Assembly: GCF_037038585.1 (NCBI RefSeq)
Contig: NC_092520.1
Coordinates: 122,668,001-122,732,000 of the forward strand
Reading direction: 5' to 3'
Length of the DNA: 64,000 bases
Origin: Patagioenas fasciata
Lineage: Eukaryota; Chordata; Aves; Columbiformes; Columbidae
Below, piece by piece: positions 1 to 51,800 of the stretch (positions are counted from its first letter, which is position 1; every line of letters begins with the position of its first letter). The notes under the pieces were generated by a model. It was not told where the DNA came from. It saw only the letters and a program-made list of their open reading frames with translations, and did no database searches. The position numbers were made by a program, and so were the translations under genes.

Positions 1-1168
1 GAGAAGTTCACACATTACTGGGCAGAATTTTCTGTTTCTTATCCAGAAACAGACACTAACTAAAAAAAAAGACTTCAAAATTTCCTCCCCTAAACAAGCT
101 CTTCTTCCATAAGAAGGCTGGTGCTCTTCATATGAAGACTAAAGTTCTAAAATAAAATCTCTTTTGTATAATTACTGCTGCTCACCAGTTCGGTGTTTGT
201 TTTTTTTTGGCTGCTCTTTTTGAGTAGTTTAGAGAGTTCCAAAAATCTAGAGTTGAAGCTGTGATAGTTGAGGATGTAGCCTTTTTTTTTTTTTTTTTTT
301 AAATTATTAACCTCTCTTTAATGATCTAGTATGCTTGTTTGGGGATTTTTTTTTTTTTTTTAAATTCCTGGTAACTAATTCCCCAGGGCTCTGTCAGACC
401 AAAAGCTGAAGACAGCACCTCCATCAAGTAGGTGAAGAGCTCAGTGTTTTGACCTCTGAAATCCTTTTCTCTGACCTGTCAGTTTGTGTATAAGTCTCAA
501 AAAAGAGCACTGGAAAGAACATTGGCTTTTCAGTCCTCTTTGAGAGCTGTCCTCTACTAATCTGAATCACTAACTGACTTGTTTATAAAACAGCAGGTGG
601 TGTTCGCTTATTTCTTAGTATCTGTAGAGGATGCCTGCTAGGTAATGCATATGGAAAATAACATTTTAACTTTTTTTTTTTTTAAAGAGATGTTGATTGG
701 TTCAAAGTCTTCATTTCTGATCTGAAGAATAACTTGCTTGTTTTTTCCACTCCTCAACTACAAGCTAAATCTGTTGGTCTAAGAAAATTAATTTTCTGTT
801 TCTACAAGCCTTTCTTTACTATTGGCTTCATTCCTTTTTGCTTGGAGTGAAGGCTGAAAGTCAGTATTATCTCATAGAGCTAACCATTCCATCTTTGTTT
901 TCATGTCTGCAATTTCTTCCTTTTTTTTTTTTCCTTTGTAAGAAGCAATTTTCTGACATGGGGTTTCTAACTGACCTTGTAACAGGTAGTTACGTGTTTA
1001 AGAGCATGGAGTTTTTAGAAGGCTTTGAAGTGGGTAAGCTCTGCACCAGTGGAAAATTCATGCACAAATTGAAAGCAATGTGTTTGGTGTGGGGTTTTTT
1101 TTATTTTTTTTTTTTTAAGTTATTTTAACCAATGGCTTATGTATATATTCTCCTTTCTACCCCCACAG
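1..1168 (+). other. TMPRSS7: TMPRSS7 intron (5' end of window)
   Basis: No exon was found before the splice acceptor at 1167-1168. The stretch is AT-rich with several homopolymer T tracts (about 282-300, 346-361, 671-682, 1096-1117) and no recognisable repeat family. The preceding CUB1 exon of TMPRSS7 must lie outside the window, because the next exon starts in the last third of a CUB domain. Confidence 0.75.
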
Positions 1169-16681
<15,513 letters not shown>

Positions 16682-16701
16682 CTTGAAAACTGTGTTGATG
16701 G

Positions 16702-16707
16702 AATAAA
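16702..16707 (+). terminator. TMPRSS7: Polyadenylation signal AATAAA of TMPRSS7
   Basis: Canonical AATAAA 21 bases after the stop codon, implying a very short 3' UTR of about 40-50 nt if used. No cleavage site can be seen directly. Confidence 0.7.
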
Positions 16708-18254
16708 ACATGTCCTGCACATCTTCATTAAAAATTGTATTGGGTAAAACTGTTCAGTGGTGGAATTTCTTTGCATGTCTCCCTGCTGACTCAATATTTG
16801 ACTCTGGAGAACACATATGGAAGTGACAAATACCCTTTCATCAAACCTTGGTGAAAGAGCAAGGGACTGTTTTTGCAGTGGTTGTTCTATGCAGATGCCT
16901 GGAGACATCTGGCACCCTGTGTTCATTTTCCAGGCAACAGCTAAGTGCATATGCAATAATCGATCGGGAAGCTGAAGAAACAATTGGCCAGCTAGAGACA
17001 GAGCTTAGGTCATACTTGGTCATTTTCTCTGAGATGTGTTGCATGGCCCAATACAGTAGTGACTGTGAAGTAGCAATCAACTGTTACTACTATTGCACAT
17101 ACTACTTTCCCTACCTCCTCCAGCTACAACATCTGAGAGAGAGAGAGAGGGAGGGAAGGAGAGGAGGGGGACTGCAGAAAGTGAACTCAATCATGTCAAA
17201 TCCTTAGAGTCCTCATTTTTGGAGATCAGAAGTTCTGCAGTTAAGCTTGAAAGAAAACATTAGTTTTATTCCTTCTCCAACTTCCATTTTAGTTAATTGC
17301 ATGGTTTGCAGCTACTAACTCTTTATTTCCTGCCATAATTTACCCATATTCAAGATTAGTCACAGTGCATCCACTTGAGAATTTGTACTCTTTATCTGCA
17401 GGCAACCTTAACCATATAATTAAATATGGTAATGTGTGTTATCGCAATGACCTTGTCCTTGCCAAAATAAAACTGATGCTTTTACCCTCTAAGAGGTATT
17501 TTAAACTGCTGGGGAATTAGATTCTCTGACTGTATACAGTTTAAAAGAAATCCTGATACAATTTTTAGAGATGATGCAAAAGAGGTTTTATTTTCTCTAG
17601 GCTTTTTCTGAGGCTTTCATCTCCATCCAGGAGGGGGCAAAGTATCAGTCAATCAGCAGGTTGTGTGTGTCTCTGGAGACAGGCTGTTGAAAAAAAGAGG
17701 ACTTGAACAAAGCAGCCTGTCTGCAGTTGTAGTTTGCATTCCTGAGCTGTGAGGATTGCCTTCCAGTTAATCGCTTTATAGTCTCTGTGTGAGTTGTGTT
17801 GGGGTTGGTTTGTTCCCTTTTCTTTCTGGAGCTGAGGTGTCTTGTTTTTCCAGATTTTGTTCCTTGTTCAGTTGCGCTCCATCTCTCTCGTTTCTGCACA
17901 CACATCCTTGATTTCCTTATTTCACATGCAGAATGCGCACATTTGTTGGCTTGCTGACTTAAAACTGATTTTAATTCCAAACAAGAAATGTGAACATTAA
18001 TTGCTTTGTAATTAATGTTTGTTCTGTGGTATTGGCTCAAGGCGCTGGAAAATTCAGTGGAATTTCTGTGGAATTGTGCATTTCCTCTCAGAAATATTTC
18101 TGTAGATTCCAGCAGGTGTTCATTAGAAGTTGCCTCACCTAGCTTGCTGTGGGACTTTTTAACCTGTAGATTGCTTGCATGTCCTTAGCTTTGTGTGATA
18201 AATTATTTTTGTTCTTGTATTTCTGAAAGAAGTGGGTAGCTGATCTGTTCTCAG
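16708..18254. other. Intergenic spacer between TMPRSS7 and the matriptase-like gene
   Basis: About 1.5 kb with a GA-rich simple repeat at about 17135-17170 and several open frames that lack splice context or homology. It should hold the promoter, and perhaps a non-coding first exon, of the next gene. No TATA box or CpG island is evident. The bases TTCTCAG just before the ATG could be a weak splice acceptor for such a 5' UTR exon. Confidence 0.6.
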
Positions 18255-42092
<23,838 letters not shown>

Positions 42093-42324
42093 GGTGCCAA
42101 GGAGGAAATGCAGATTCTACAGTAGTCTATCATGCCTGTCTCTGATGATTTAACATGAAAATGCCGTGGACTGTTTCCTCATGAAAGCATGAAATTTCTT
42201 AATGAAGAAACTCTCATTTGTTGTTCACCTAGCAGAGACTGCCCAGATTCAGAGCAACTTCAGATGCCTTATGGATTCACCTCCCTTATCCTCAGCAGCA
42301 AAACCAGCACTGCTTTAAAAGCAA

Positions 42325-42352
42325 AATAAAATGGATTAGAACCTGTAATAAA
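42325..42352 (+). terminator. Polyadenylation signals of the matriptase-like gene
   Basis: Two AATAAA hexamers (42325-42330 and 42347-42352) about 235-260 bases after the stop codon, consistent with a 3' UTR of roughly 270-280 nt. Confidence 0.7.
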
Positions 42353-43854
42353 ATTCCAGCCAAATCTCTCTTTTGCAAATCTTCTTCCCTCTTTCCATCT
42401 CCCTTGCTATCCATACATTTTTCCACACACACGTATCTGGATATTCATGGCCACGTCCCATAAATACTCAACTCATATGTATTACCTTAGTGATGTTACA
42501 GGATTCTAAATATAAATAATTATTTAATGTTTCTTAAAAATACAAATACTATAACCAGTATAGTGTACAAAGTTGAGATTTATTCATTCTCTATTTATGC
42601 TGCCACTGCACAACTGTTCGTTTCTGGGCTGTAACTATTGGGCTGTCTCTTGTATTTTCCTAAAAACATCAGAGACATAGCTCAAAAATGCTAGGATGCA
42701 ATACATTTTTATCAAAGAACTGAAAGAGCATCATTTAGGTTCTTTGGGATGATGTTAACTAGGAGGAAAGAAATATAATTAATTAAACAAAAGGAAATGT
42801 TTGTGCTTTCTTAAATTCTCTTTATAATTTGAACATAGCTGTAGTGTCTGATGTTTGCAATATGTTTCAAGGGTATTTTCCAGGCTCTGGTTCTGGCAAG
42901 CTTTGTGAATTTTAGCATGGTCCTTGTGGGATTGCATTGCTTTTCCTGATGTCCTTGGTCTGCAGCAAACAGAGTTTCGGGGTCAGGATTTTCATTTTGT
43001 ATCTTCTCCTGGGTTGTGCCCACACGGCTACACTGAAAAGGACATAAATGGAAGAGGGATTTATGCGGTTGGATCCATCTTTGGGCCCAAAGAAAGTAGG
43101 AAAGAAAATGACGACCACATTTTCTTAATTTTAGCAGTAAATGTAACTTTGATAATTATAATTTCCTGATGAGCCAACAGAGCAAATCTACCTGATTTGA
43201 GGTTTCTAACACTGTTTATGGGACTTAGGAATGTTGGTATTCAGTTTAATAAAAGATTTGTCTCGATGGTTTTAAGACCATTTTTTATTACTTTAAAGTA
43301 GTAAAAAAAATTTGAATACCAGTCATTGCTGTCTACACAGCGCACTTTTATTCTACAGTAAGTAAATATGTGATCCTTGATGGTGTTTTAGACTCACCTT
43401 GGCAGCGTGTAGGGAAAACACTGGAATGAGTTAGTACTGTAATCTGCCTACAGTGAGATTTCCTGCATCTAACACTTATACGGCTTCTCTTTCATGTTTT
43501 TTCCTTCTTTTCTTGCATTAGTGTTGGGTAATCCCTGCCCACCCTCCCCCATCCCACTCTCCCCCATCCCACTCTCCCTGATGCTTGTGTCAAACTTACT
43601 ATATAAGCTATAGTCAAAACCCATGTTTTAGAGAGTTGAATATCTTTAATGACTAGTCAGTCGTTCACATCTTCCTTTTTAATAAACACATGCAAAAAAT
43701 GCAAGTGCCTATGTTTTATTCATTTGATTGCGCCCCTGAAACTCTAATCCTCAGGTGCAATCAGAACTACATTTTTACCTTGGAGTTTCCTTTTTTTATA
43801 AAGCTGAGCCTGATTTGCCTGTTTTAATAAGCACACTTTTAAGGTCACAAGTTT

Positions 43855-43967
43855 TCTTGTTTTGTTGTGTTTTTTCTTTTGTTTGCTTGTTTATTTGTTT
43901 GTTGTTGGGTGTTTTTTGTTGTTGTTGTGTTTTTGTTTCTGTTTTTGTTTTGTTTTGGTTTTTTCCT
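43855..43967. repeat. TTTG/TTTTG-rich simple repeat
   Basis: Degenerate runs of TGTTTGTTTG and TTGTTGTTG with few other bases. A long open frame here is composed only of Phe, Val, Cys and Leu codons and is an artefact of the repeat. Confidence 0.8.
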
Positions 43968-45118
43968 GTATATTGAAACTAGAGATGTCTTCACTATGGA
44001 AGAAAACAGTTTTCCTGATGTTCTGTTTTAGATAAGAGCCTAAGCCAGAAAGTGCAGATCAGTTCTCACCTTCCCATTTTTTTCAAGAGTTTCTCAGCTC
44101 CATACGTCAGAAGTGTCAGTTACCTCACATGCCTGAAAAGCACCAAGTGTGGAAGTTAGATCACCCACATGACAGAAACTCAAGTCCTTGTAAGGAGCTC
44201 CGTCACAGATGCAAATAAAAGGACTTTGGCTTTTGTAGGGTGAGATCCATAATCATTAACTCATTTGACTTAGAAAAACTGTTTGGTTTCAGATAATTCA
44301 GTAGAAGGTAAGGTCTTTTACTGTGAATGGAAATAAAACAAATGAAGTTCATCTCCACCAGGAGTACTGAGACCCATCAGGTAAAGGCTTTTCTAGTAAA
44401 CATGTCCCAGGTGAAATCTTGTGGATCCAGACACAAGTTTTGATCTTGGTGACTCCTCAGCTTCGTTCTCAGTCCTTTGGAGTTTTAAGGATTCTCCAGA
44501 ACCAAAACATCAGGTATGCAGTTTGTACTTCTTTTTATTTGTTGAATGAAACCAAGCTGTGTGCTCAGCTTTATGCAGTGCCTTTGCCTGGATGACTGTG
44601 ACATGACATCATGAATCTGAACCCCCAGGATGAGCCAGCCAGATGAGTTGCACAAGGAGAAAATCTGGGATGGGAAAGCATCCTCAGCATTTGGCAAGAA
44701 AAAGAAGGAACATTGCTGTGAGTGGATACCCAGCCAGCAGGGGAGGGAGCTGGAGAAAGAGGCTTTGTTTCTCTCTTAATGCATGATCCTCTCTGTGTTG
44801 GGACAAGAGAGTGAGCAAGAGTGCAGAGACCAGCCGCTTGCCCAGCCCTTTTGATCCAGATGGGAGAGAGGTGTTCTGTGGGGAGGATGGAGTCAAAACA
44901 GGAGAAATGAGAGAAGGTAGGATGAAGGATACTGGAGAGGTAGTGGGAGGAATCAGCCACTGGCTGTAGTAATTTGTTATGAGTGACTCTAAACAGCATG
45001 GGAGAGTTCCTGTGGAAAGCTGGTGCAGATCAGACTCAACTCACACCACGATTTGCTTCATAAAAGCACACGCTGTAAAACAAAGGCTGAAATTAAAGAC
45101 CATCTTCCTCGTCTCTTC

Positions 45119-45120
45119 AA

Positions 45121-45151
<31 letters not shown>
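45119..45151. repeat. Poly-T tract
   Basis: Two T runs broken by a C, about 700 bases upstream of the C3orf52 start. It could be the tail of a minus-strand retroposed copy, but no such copy was recognised beside it. Confidence 0.75.
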
Positions 45152-45818
45152 ACATGGAAGCAGCTTCTCAGGTTTAGGTTGGATAGTAGATGAATGGACA
45201 TAAATGGTTCCTTAGCATCACATGTGATTTTAGGCTGTATAACAGCTAGAGAGAGGAAAATTCACACTCCAAAGGTCAGTAGTGCTCGTTTCTTTATTGA
45301 CTATACAGTGAGACTAAAAATAGAAGAGCTGATAGATGCTATAAGTTCCCTTCACAGCGTAACTGAACTACAAGCTCTTTACTCAGTCTGTGATGTTCAA
45401 AACCACATCTGTTTGCTGAGCAGCATAAATACCTGCAATAGTATTTTACTGTTTTGGCTGGCAGCAGCAGGGAAAGCAATCTGGTTCCTTTCAAAATCAC
45501 CTCAGCTAGTGACAACATTGTTCAAGGTTTAGTCACCTGCTTGTCAAGGGCAGGTACGGGAAGGCAGACAAACTGGAAAACCTAGTGTTGCACAGCTGAA
45601 GGCTGTAGTTCTGGTGACAAGGCAAATCGATATTTCCTCCACCTCCTGTTTCTCTGTATTTAGGGCAGAGAACTCTATTTGTCCTTCCAAGGAATTCCCC
45701 TTGTTTGTCAGCGTTTTGAGATCACTGCTGTGAAAACTATCCTGACTCCCTCTGTTACTGCCTCCAGCCTCACACCAGAACTGCTACTGACCATAACTGC
45801 AGCTGAAACCAGAAGGAA

Positions 45819-48800
45819 ATGAGTTGCCTCCGTGCTTGCTTCAGAGACAGAGGTCCTCACGCAGAGACAGAAGCTATGAAAATGCAAAACTCTGGTCAGG
45901 AGCATGAAACTATTGAATTACAAGAAGATAACGTGGAGGAAAGTGAGGCAGATCATGGCAAGCCTCTAAATGCTCAAATAAGAAAGGTAGGAATTTCACT
46001 TGCTCATTTCATGCTTGCTGTTGGAGAAAATACCACACAACAAGGGAAATGACACTTTGCAGGAACTTCTTGTAGGGGTGGTTTAATTTGTTGTTTGAGG
46101 GAGAGGGAAAGGTTATTCATGTGAAAGTAAAGGCTGAAAAACTTTAAAACATATTTATTTTCTTCTTCACAATGAAGTGTTCTAATATTGGAGTGGGATT
46201 TTAGGCTTTTTTATTTTTTGTGCTTTGCTGTTTGTGAACTTTAACCTAGGAAATGAAGTTGTAATTGGTAGTCTGAGTTTTGCTTTATCTTTTCATGTAC
46301 TGTCATTGGGACTGGGCTCAAAACCAGAAAGGAGAAAAGTTGAAACCCATATTAAAAATGGGCTTTCTTTCAAAACAAATTAATCAGAAAACAGCACTAC
46401 CAAAACAAGAATAGAATGTCCTGCAACAGACCATGCTGGATTCTCTTTCTTTTTATCCTTGAGCAATTTGCAGCTGCTAACAATTATAAATTTGTATGAA
46501 CAGAGTGCCCCAAAGCCTCCGTTAAGAACAGCATGTGAGTCCTGAGGTTTGTAGCTCCCAGTGTTTAGCTTAAAGCCATGGAACAGACTAACACTGGCAG
46601 AGGATTAATATGTACTCACAGGTGACTTGTACAGTGATTTTCATTACTTACACAAGAGCAGAGGGAATATCTGTGACAGAGCTAAGAAGTTTCCCGCTTT
46701 TCGGTAGGGATGGCTGAGCCCTCCTGAGTGTGGGACTGCATTAGTCATGTCACCCCTCCCTTCCTGCTCCCGGCTGAGCGACAGCAGCGGCTTCCTTGTA
46801 CCAGCACCACTGATCATCTCTCCAGGCTGATTCATACCACTGGCTGGGCAGAAAAAGCATTTTCTCTGCTATACTACCTCTGGTCTGGTAAACTGAGTCA
46901 GCTTGCTGCAGGGTCAGACAAATTTTAGCAAGGTTCAAAGAGGAACAGGAGGAGGGTAGAGGAGAGGCAGGGGTGAGTTCAAGCCTCTCAGCTGTCTTGG
47001 GAAACTTTACCCTTAATTTTCTGTGTAGCCTTCCTCTTCCTAGAACTGGATTTTCATCTGGGCTCTGTTTCTGCTGATTCTGGCAACTGGCTTCCTATCC
47101 TATAGGGAATGCTGTAAAATTCTCATGCCCTGCATCCTGCTCAGGTGTCAGGTTAACCAGAAATGCCCTGCCCACCGGGGAAAGTTTTTCTCTACCACTG
47201 CTTCCTTCCAGCAGTGTTGCGATGTATGTGGGCAATGTTCAGAGGGTGTTGGCCCAGCTGGTAGAGGATCTCAGGAGAGCTGCATGTTTGCTTGAGATCA
47301 CAACAGTTTGCTGTGTGTGATTATGAATTATGCTTTTGTGATGGTCTAAATATGTGGCTCAACTGAAACTTGGGCTTGATAACTGCCAGTCTCAACTGAC
47401 ATTATTAGGCCTGATTTCATAGTTGTACTCTAGGCGGTAGTCACTGTCACATTTTTTTCTTCTTCTTCTTTTCAGATACAAACCAATATTCTAGTGTCAA
47501 GTATTAAACTGAAGCTTCATTCTTCTGATACGTTTTAAAAATCAAATAAATACATATGTATGTAAACATGATGACACCTGAAAGCATGTTGTAAGCAAAA
47601 CTGTATTCAGCCTTTACCCTTCATTCTCCACCAAAGCAAAGTTCTGCATGCAGGGGTGTCTGCAGAGACTACTTTCTCTGCCCCCACTCCTGGAGAAATG
47701 ACTCTTGCTAGATCTCTCGGTGGGTGTCTGTGTTCTCCCCCTGTTCATCTGCCACTCCCAAGGAAGCTTTAAGTCAGCTGGTGGATGTCAGTTAAAGTCA
47801 GTGAAAGGTTTCTATCATGCTGTGTTGTTAGAAAGTTCAAAAAGTAAAGGAAGGTAACCTGGGTCAGTGCCTCCAGCTGGCAGCTGCTTCCTGCCAACCT
47901 GCACGTGTGTGGCACAGACAACCTGCAACTTGTGCTTTTCCTCTTCTGGTACTGATGTCAAAAAGGGCATGGAGTTTACAGTGGGTGAGGAGGAATTAAA
48001 ATGACAGCCTGGTCTACTTTCTTACGAATTCATGCCCTTCCTTCAGTCTTCTGGCCGTGGAACAAAAGAGCTGGAGGTTTTTTATTTGTTTTGCTATGTC
48101 ACCTAAGCTTTTTTTTTTTTTTTAAATATCGGTACTTTAACTAATAAATCAGACTTCTGCCATGGTCTTAAATCTTATTAAAATTAAGTGAAAGCCAGAT
48201 ATTGTCCTTTCTCTCTTATATGTATGTGCACATGCACGATTTCTTTGAAGAGAATTTCCTTGTGATGTCCTAGAACAGGTGAGATTTCTAATAAACTTTA
48301 TTTGAAATGTACTCAATAGCCTTTAAGTTTCCAATCTTTTGGAGGAAAAGGGAGTCAGCTATAAAAGTCTCAATGATTTTATAATGTTCTATAGTATCTG
48401 GTGAATAGCAGTCCACTTGTTTTGTGTGCTGTCATCCAAAAGCTATGCAGACTGCTATGATCAATATCACAGAGGTGAATCTTTCTGAAAATTCCTCCAC
48501 AGACAACTTTTTTGGTTGGGAGAGATGGCAAACATTAAACAAACAGCTTGTGGAACAAGTTAATCAAAGTATGTAGTTGAAAAAACTTTGAAAGAACATG
48601 AGAGCACCTTTCTAGCACCTTAGCTTTATGGGCAATTCAGGAGTTAGAAATTCTGCATAAATGGGGAATGATACATCTGTCTTTCATGTAATAACCTGAC
48701 TGTGAATGTCCTTTGCCTTCTGCAGGTCCCTGTTCCCACCTGCACCAATACTTAAAGGCAGGAACCCCACATATAAGGCACTGCTTACCAATGAGGCTCT

Positions 48801-51800
48801 ACTACCTATGTAGGGTTTTTTGTTTCTAAATGTAATAGTAGAGATATGCTTAAATGTTATTTCCCACCTTATTTCATTAATCAACACGTCCTTTCCTTTT
48901 GTAACTAGGAGACAGATCACTGGAAATCATGCGGTAATATAGTTTTCTGGAAGTGTAAGCTATGGATGGTTATAACTACAATTTTTCTAGTATTCTTCCT
49001 GGTCATTCTCATCAGCCTAATTCTTTATTCTAGTAAGTATCTCACTCTCAGTTTGTCCTCTAAAAATGTACAATGTGTACAATCTAACAACAGAAACTGA
49101 AAAGTAGTATCCTTTGAATTCCTGCAAACTTCTGAAGGGACTGCGATGCCATCTACAGAGGTAGGAGTGTTGAGTAGTGGATGTGAATGCTTCTGTTTTA
49201 GCAGGCAGCAACTTGTGTCCTGATCAGATGGCAATTCCAGTTTGTAGCTAAGTGAGAAAACATGACAGGAACAGTCAGGGATGAGGACGGAAGTTATGCC
49301 TGGAATATTGCAACAAGTACAGGGGGTCACTTTCGTCCCCTGGTGTGATGTCAGTGCCTGTCAGGCTCTCAAAGCAGCTGACCTTTGCTAATGGGGGCAG
49401 GTGATTGACCTCCCTGTGCTGTGACTTTTCTTCAGGTGACTTGCACTGTCTTTCTGTTACTCCCAGTCAGCCCTTACCTAGGAAATGTGTGAGAAAACCA
49501 CCCTGGAGAAAGCAGAGAGGATTTTTTTCCAATATTTCTGCTAACTGGAACTTTTTCTTACTTTTTTCTATCTCCTTTTGAATATTAGATGTTTACACAG
49601 ATGAGGATGACTACTGGGATCCTGATGCACTACTAAATAGTGGAAATTATCGCAATTTTTCGGGAACTTTTGAGTTAATGTGTGGTCTCCCACATCATTT
49701 CTCTGAAAACATTACTAAGAGGGTATGTGTTGATGTGGTTCTTGGCAAAGCTGACTCTGCTTGCAACATAGATTCAGTGTTTTCTCTTTTAAGAAGTGTG
49801 TGTTTCTCTTTGTAGCAACTTCATCATTTGCAAGTCTGCAAAAAATATTAAGTTGTACTTTTACTAGTATAATTTTAAATCCAGATCTAGAAAAAAGAAT
49901 TAAAAAAAAAATGTCTGCAGTTTACATTGTTAAAAAAAAAATAATCACTTGATTTTTTTTTCCTAAATTTGAGTAATGGTTTGGAGATAGTATTCACCAT
50001 TTTAATAGAATAATTTAGGTTAGGAGGGACTTGTGAAAATCACCTTAACCAAATGTGGCTTAAAAATCCTGTGTATGGCATTCTTCTGTAAGTGCATAAT
50101 GACAGCTTGGGTTTATAGCTGCTGTTTCCACTGAGCCATCACAGCTGTGAGTTCTGGCTGAAATAAGCTGAGCAGGCACAGCAGAGCTGATTTAGACTTC
50201 TTGTGGAAAGCAGGTCTCAGGACAGAGACTCTTTCCTCTACCAAGTAGGACGCTTTGGTACTAGTAAAAACCCAAGCCAAACAATATAAATTGCCCATGG
50301 CAACATGAGCACATACTTTTAGTTCACCCTGAATGCCTCCATTGTATTAAGGTAATATAGTAGTCACTCAAATGCACAGATTAACTTGTCTGTCAAGATT
50401 AAAAGGATTGTGTACCTTTTCCAGGACAGATATTTGCTGATATTTGACATTCAGCACCTGTGTTTATGCCCCTTAAAATACCTTGTAAGAATGATTCGCT
50501 GTACATTCATATGGGGAAAAGAGAGAATGAATGGAAGAAATATTTATTTTCTTTTCTTCTTTCTCTCCAAGTTAATAGATGTCTACAGTTCATCTCCAGC
50601 TCTAGGACGCTACTTTAGGTCACCTCCGGTAGTTTATTTCAGGTAAGTAATTTCTCTCACCAAAATTGTCTGAAAATTCCAGGCTTTTGATGAGACATAC
50701 ACATGCCCATGTAAATATGCGCAACATTTAAATCTGCAAGAAAAAGGTTGTTTAGGGGAAAGTGACATATGGAGTGAAGACCAGTTAAAGCCTCCTCTAG
50801 TGTAAATGGAAAGTGCTGCTAATAATATGACAGTAACATTTTGTTGCTGTGAAGTATCACCTCTGTCTTTGATTAGAAGTGCAGCCCTTAACAAACACAT
50901 TTAAGGATATTTATTAAAAGGAAAATGAGCTACTGGAACCACTTGAGATTGGCACGGCTTAAATAGCCTTAAATAAATAAAACAGGGTTCATGGGGAGGA
51001 GAGAACTGTTTTCTTACCAAAAGAGCTAAAGGTGATTGGGACTTACAAGCTGCAAGAGCCAAAACAGCAATATTGCATCACTGGTTTGTTTGGACCAATT
51101 TTCCCCTCACTTTATTTTGAACAAAGAGAGCAAATCTCAAAGCAACAGCATATTGGAGAGACTGGTGGAACAGGAGTGAGAGGCAGAGCAGAGGCCACTC
51201 TAGCCTGGGTAGGAGATGCTTACACATGAAGGAGAAGTTCAGCCACCAAAGGCAGGTGGAACCAGAGGAGTAGCAGTGGTAGGAAGAAGATGAAAAGTAC
51301 TCAGGCCTGCCTTGCAGAGACAATGGAAACCTTCAAGCTGGAATAGAGGGAGGATCTTAGTCCCAGCAGAAACTGGCACTGGAGAAAGGCTAAGGAGTTT
51401 GCTGTGTTTCACAGAATCACAGAATGTCAGGGATTGGAAGAGACCTCAAAAGATCATCTAGTCCAATCCCCCTGTTGGAGCAGGAACACCTAGATGAGGC
51501 TACACAGGAATGTGTCCAGGCAGGTTTTGAATGTCTCCAGGGAAGGAGACTCCACAACCCCCCTGTGCAGCCTGTGTCAGTGTTCTGTTACCCTCACTGA
51601 GAAGAAGTTTCTTCTCAAATTTAATTGGAACTTCTTGTGTTCCAGCTTGAACCCATTACCCCATGTCTTACCATTGGCTGTCACTGAGAAGACCCTGGCT
51701 CCATCCTTGTGGTACTCACCCTTTATATATTTTTAAACATTAATGAGGTCACCCCTCAGTCTCCTCCAAGCTAAAGAGAACCGGCTCCCTCAGCCTTTCC

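Larger units (their letters stand above)
42353..45818. other. Intergenic region between the matriptase-like gene and C3orf52
   Basis: No coding exon is supported. It holds a two-copy 15-bp C-rich repeat (43546-43575), a TTTG/TTTTG-rich repeat (about 43855-43967), a G/A-richer block at 44.5-45.0 kb with incidental open frames, and a poly-T tract at 45119-45151. The C3orf52 promoter should be near its 3' end. A kappaB-like sequence, GGAATTCCCC, lies at 45691-45700. Confidence 0.55.

Noticed and set aside
838-1128. Phe-rich open frame as a membrane protein or upstream TMPRSS7 exon
   Set aside because: Its hydrophobicity comes from poly-T tracts; it has no CUB residues and no coherent splice phase with the exon at 1169.
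43755-43976. Phe/Val/Cys-rich small protein
   Set aside because: Translation of a TTTG-rich simple repeat.
44571-44999. 142-codon minus-strand open frame
   Set aside because: Ser/Pro/His/Leu-rich frame in a G/A-richer block between genes; no family resemblance or exon partners.
46894-46900. AP-1/TRE motif TGAGTCA in C3orf52 intron 1
   Set aside because: Tempting because the gene is phorbol-ester induced in humans, but the same heptamer or its complement occurs at several unrelated places in this window (for example near 14456, 16788, 19575, 35110, 59501), as chance predicts.
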